The position numbers were made by a program, and so were the translations under genes. From Gammaproteobacteria bacterium (GTDB lineage Bacteria > Pseudomonadota > Gammaproteobacteria > Pseudomonadales > IMCC2047): 64,000 bases of DNA. How positions within the stretch are numbered: the first letter of the stretch is position 1; every line of letters starts with the position of its first letter. The stretch covers positions 124,001 to 188,000 of the forward strand of contig JAJFKB010000014.1 in the NCBI GenBank assembly GCA_021773395.1. Direction: 5' to 3'. The notes below the pieces were generated by a model. The model did not search any database and had not been told where the DNA came from. It saw only the letters and a list, made by a program, of their open reading frames with translations. This document shows positions 61,777 to 64,000 of the stretch, one piece after another.

Positions 61777-62955
61777 TTAACTATCAGCAAGTGCTACGAA
61801 GAACTTCTCCATACGATTCATGGCTTGTTCAATACGCTCGTAGGATTCCGCACCAAAGCAAATGCGCAGGTGGCCCTCACCCGCAGCGCCATAAAAAGCC
61901 CCGGTTTCTACCACGACTTGGTGTTGAGCCAGCAAACTGTCAGCGATGCTTTGCGAGGAGAGCCCGGTTGCCTCAATATTGGGGAAGGCGTAGATAGTGG
62001 CGTCTGGTATTTCGCAACTCACATTTGGCATGGCATTAAGTCTGGAGCAAACCAAGTCTCGTCTGCGTTTATCTTCAGCAACCATTTCTAGCACGCAATC
62101 CTGTGACCCGGTAATTGCTGCGTAACCGCCTTCTTGAATAAACACATTGACGTGGGCGATATCATTGATGGTTATCTTTAAAATGGCTTCCATTAAATTC
62201 CGCTGAGCGACCGCATAACCCATGCGCCATCCGTCCATGGCGTAACCTTTGGTAAAGGCGAATAGACTGATGGTGCGCTCCTGCATGCCTGGTAGCGAGG
62301 CAATGCTGATGTGCTGGTTGCCGTCATAGAGAATTTGTTCATAGACTTCGTCGGACATAACCAGTAAATCGTGTTTGATCGCTATTTCAGCTAGCGCCTG
62401 CAACTCATCGTGACTATAAACTCTCCCTGTTGGATTAGCCGGATTAACCAGAGCAATCATGCGCGTTTTTGGAGTTATTTTTTGTTCGATGGCCTGCGCA
62501 TCAATGCTAAAACCTTCGTTCCGATTTAGTGGAGCCGTGACAATTTTTCCTCCTGCGAGCTCAACCTTGTTGACGTGCTGTGGATAGTAGGGTTCCAGCA
62601 AAATGACCTCATCTCCGGGGTCAAGGGCAGCCATGCAGGTGGCGTATGCGCCGTGAGTTAGTCCGCTGGTTACGACAATCTCTTCAGGCGTTGCAATGAT
62701 GTTGTTATAGCGGGCCAATTTTTCGGAAAGTGCTTCGCGAAATTTTAACTCGCCGAAGAAATCGCCGTAATGAACCAGGCCGTCATCCAGAGCTTTTTTT
62801 GTTGCTTCCTTTATGTGATAAGGGGTATCAAAACTGGGGCGCCCCACCTCCAAATGTATGACATCTATGTTTTGCGCCATTAATTTGGCGGCCTTCTCAT
62901 ACATGCCAAAGGATTTTTTTGAACTCTTTGTAATTCTATCTGCTGGCCATTTCAT
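61777..62955 (-). CDS. Class I/II pyridoxal phosphate aminotransferase
   Basis: A 392-residue fold-type I aminotransferase. VTSGLTHGAYATCMAALDPGDEVIL is the cofactor phosphate region. NPANPTGRVYS (171-177) and the aspartate/tyrosine of MSDEVYEQILYDG bind the cofactor. The Schiff-base lysine is at 236 (AFTKGYAMDGWRMGY), and RICFG holds the carboxylate-binding arginine. The pattern is of aspartate/aromatic aminotransferase-like enzymes. Its place before the NSS transporter and dehydrogenase genes suggests amino acid catabolism. Amino donor is unknown. Confidence 0.92.
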   Translation of the reverse strand: MKWPADRITKSSKKSFGMYEKAAKLMAQNIDVIHLEVGRPSFDTPYHIKEATKKALDDGLVHYGDFFGELKFREALSEKLARYNNIIATPEEIVVTSGLTHGAYATCMAALDPGDEVILLEPYYPQHVNKVELAGGKIVTAPLNRNEGFSIDAQAIEQKITPKTRMIALVNPANPTGRVYSHDELQALAEIAIKHDLLVMSDEVYEQILYDGNQHISIASLPGMQERTISLFAFTKGYAMDGWRMGYAVAQRNLMEAILKITINDIAHVNVFIQEGGYAAITGSQDCVLEMVAEDKRRRDLVCSRLNAMPNVSCEIPDATIYAFPNIEATGLSSQSIADSLLAQHQVVVETGAFYGAAGEGHLRICFGAESYERIEQAMNRMEKFFVALADS

Positions 62956-63082
62956 TACAATGGACTCCCACTAAACAACTGTAAATGAGTTGGCAGGTGA
63001 GAAATAGTTTCACGCTGCCAATTTGATTTAAAGTGTATCTGAATAGAATACTGGAGTTGTTATTTAAATTAGGTACGGAACC

Positions 63083-63748
63083 CTAATGCTTGGTATCGGG
63101 AATGCCGCGTAAAAGCTCTGGGTGCTCGATAATCTGTTTGTATTCGATTTTCGCTTTGCTGGTGAAATAGGGCTCGAATACCTGCATGATAAGGTCAAAA
63201 CCTTCCTCAATATTCTGCTCATTCACACATTTGTCATGAAGATCGATATGGGGTAGCCACTGGTCCGTTATCAGCCAGGAAACCTGAAGTAGAGACTCCA
63301 TGGATACCGGTGGTTGTGGCTCTACCATCAGCCCGGTATTAATCATTTCATCAAAAAACAGGCTCACTTCCTTCATACGTTTTTTACGGCAGTCCATGAA
63401 CAGAAGTTTTAAGCGGGCGTCGTTTTGCAGCAGTGGGTAAAGCTCACGATAAAAAAATCGATAACGCCAGACCAGGTCGATCTGGCGAGCAAACATAAAA
63501 TGGGTATATTCCATCGATGGGTGCTGATGATCTTCATACCAGGAGCTATCCATTTCCCGATCAATACGCTGAAAAATAGTTTGGATGATCTCTTCTTTGG
63601 TGCGAAAGTGATAATGCAGATTACCTCGGCTTAGCTGACATTCGTCGGCGATCCGGTTCGTTGAAATTGCCTTGGTACCGTTATCGTTAAACAGCTGGAT
63701 CGCTGTTTCTATTATGAGGTTTTGTGTTTCGCGTGTTGCCATAATCAT
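63083..63748 (-). CDS. TetR family transcriptional regulator
   Basis: A 221-residue regulator with an N-terminal TetR helix-turn-helix (LIIETAIQLFNDNGTKAISTNRIADECQLSRGNLHYHFRTKEEII in part, residues 10-55) and a helical ligand domain. It is upstream of the aminotransferase gene on the same strand and probably controls that unit. The C terminus (EEGFDLIMQVFEPYFTSKAKIEYKQI) closely resembles that of the partial gene at the window end, so the two are likely paralogues. Confidence 0.93.
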   Translation of the reverse strand: MIMATRETQNLIIETAIQLFNDNGTKAISTNRIADECQLSRGNLHYHFRTKEEIIQTIFQRIDREMDSSWYEDHQHPSMEYTHFMFARQIDLVWRYRFFYRELYPLLQNDARLKLLFMDCRKKRMKEVSLFFDEMINTGLMVEPQPPVSMESLLQVSWLITDQWLPHIDLHDKCVNEQNIEEGFDLIMQVFEPYFTSKAKIEYKQIIEHPELLRGIPDTKH

Positions 63749-63849
63749 TCCATTGTATGCGTTTCGCTGTGATCTGCACCTGTAAAATAAAAAATATTTA
63801 GAGTGGTAGCCCTAATAACGTAATTTCAGGTTATTAATAGACTGATATG

Positions 63850-64000
63850 TTACTTCCCTCCCTGATCCGGTTGGTTCCTGTATTGAAGAACTTGCTGATA
63901 TTCGGCCATCGCTTTTGGTGTCAGGTAGGGCTCAAAGCCTTGATAAATCAGCTTGAAGCCCTTGCGAATGTTTTCGGTATTGACCTCTTTCCCCTTTAAT
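63850..64000 (-). CDS. 3' end of a second TetR-family regulator, cut by the window edge
   Basis: The last 49 codons of a minus-strand gene entering from the right edge. The reading includes NTENIRKGFKLIYQGFEPYL and TPKAMAEYQQVLQYR before TAA. It aligns with the C terminus of the complete TetR gene 100 bp away (EEGFDLIMQVFEPYFTSKAKIEYKQI), which identifies it. The intergenic gap contains TAATAAC / GTTATTA (63813-63836), which may be a weak terminator or operator. Confidence 0.75.
   Translation of the reverse strand, partial: LKGKEVNTENIRKGFKLIYQGFEPYLTPKAMAEYQQVLQYRNQPDQGGK

Overview
The window reads as one contiguous piece of a gammaproteobacterial chromosome. The run glnD-map / rpsB-tsf-pyrH-frr-uppS-cdsA-dxr-rseP-bamA-skp-lpxD-fabZ-lpxA-lpxB-rnhB-dnaE-accA-tilS is the order known from Pseudomonas and relatives. 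A long-form dapD, an AlgP-like lysine-rich protein, a DUF3301 gene and protein tails resembling PEP-CTERM/IPTL-CTERM signals fit a free-living, probably marine, Cellvibrionales/Pseudomonadales-type bacterium. The exact taxon is inference. No tRNA, rRNA, CRISPR array or insertion sequence was found.

Layout. 0.1-5.6 kb: adk, an AlgP-like gene with a 20-copy 15-bp repeat, tsaB, uppP, rsmJ and a small lipoprotein. 5.8-10 kb: a diguanylate cyclase, a membrane-anchored cold-shock-domain protein, dapE and a secreted lamin-tail-domain protein. 10-15 kb (minus strand): dapD, an ArsC/Spx-like gene, glnD and map. 15.2-35.6 kb (plus strand): the translation, isoprenoid, envelope and lipid A superoperon. 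Within it lpxD is a clear pseudogene (frameshifts, stops, and roughly a third of the length missing) between intact skp and fabZ, so the cell should carry another LpxD elsewhere. 36-44 kb: a membrane-anchored pseudokinase, the molybdate transporter modABC, a LysE exporter, an IPTL-tailed surface protein, a VOC protein and small conserved proteins, including a 57-residue zinc-ribbon protein. 44-47 kb: an MFS transporter, then a DUF1289 gene and dusC.

47.3-64 kb is an accessory amino-acid/nitrogen catabolic region. It holds tryptophanase (tnaA) behind a leader with an intrinsic terminator, a MarR regulator divergent from a two-gene unit (Asp/Glu-type racemase plus class V PLP enzyme), and a minus-strand set TonB receptor - nitrilase - aldoxime dehydratase - AraC regulator. 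Upstream of those lie a YkvI-like permease, a DauA-like D-amino acid dehydrogenase, an NSS Na+/amino acid symporter, a class I aminotransferase and two neighbouring TetR-family regulators, the second cut by the window end.

The most interesting point is the aldoxime-to-nitrile-to-acid pathway. Aldoxime dehydratase makes a nitrile that nitrilase hydrolyses to acid and ammonia. These genes are packaged with a dedicated outer-membrane receptor and an AraC regulator, and 17-bp direct repeats lie upstream of the receptor gene. Tryptophanase, a D-amino acid dehydrogenase and amino acid transporters next door suggest aromatic amino-acid-derived substrates, but this is inference.
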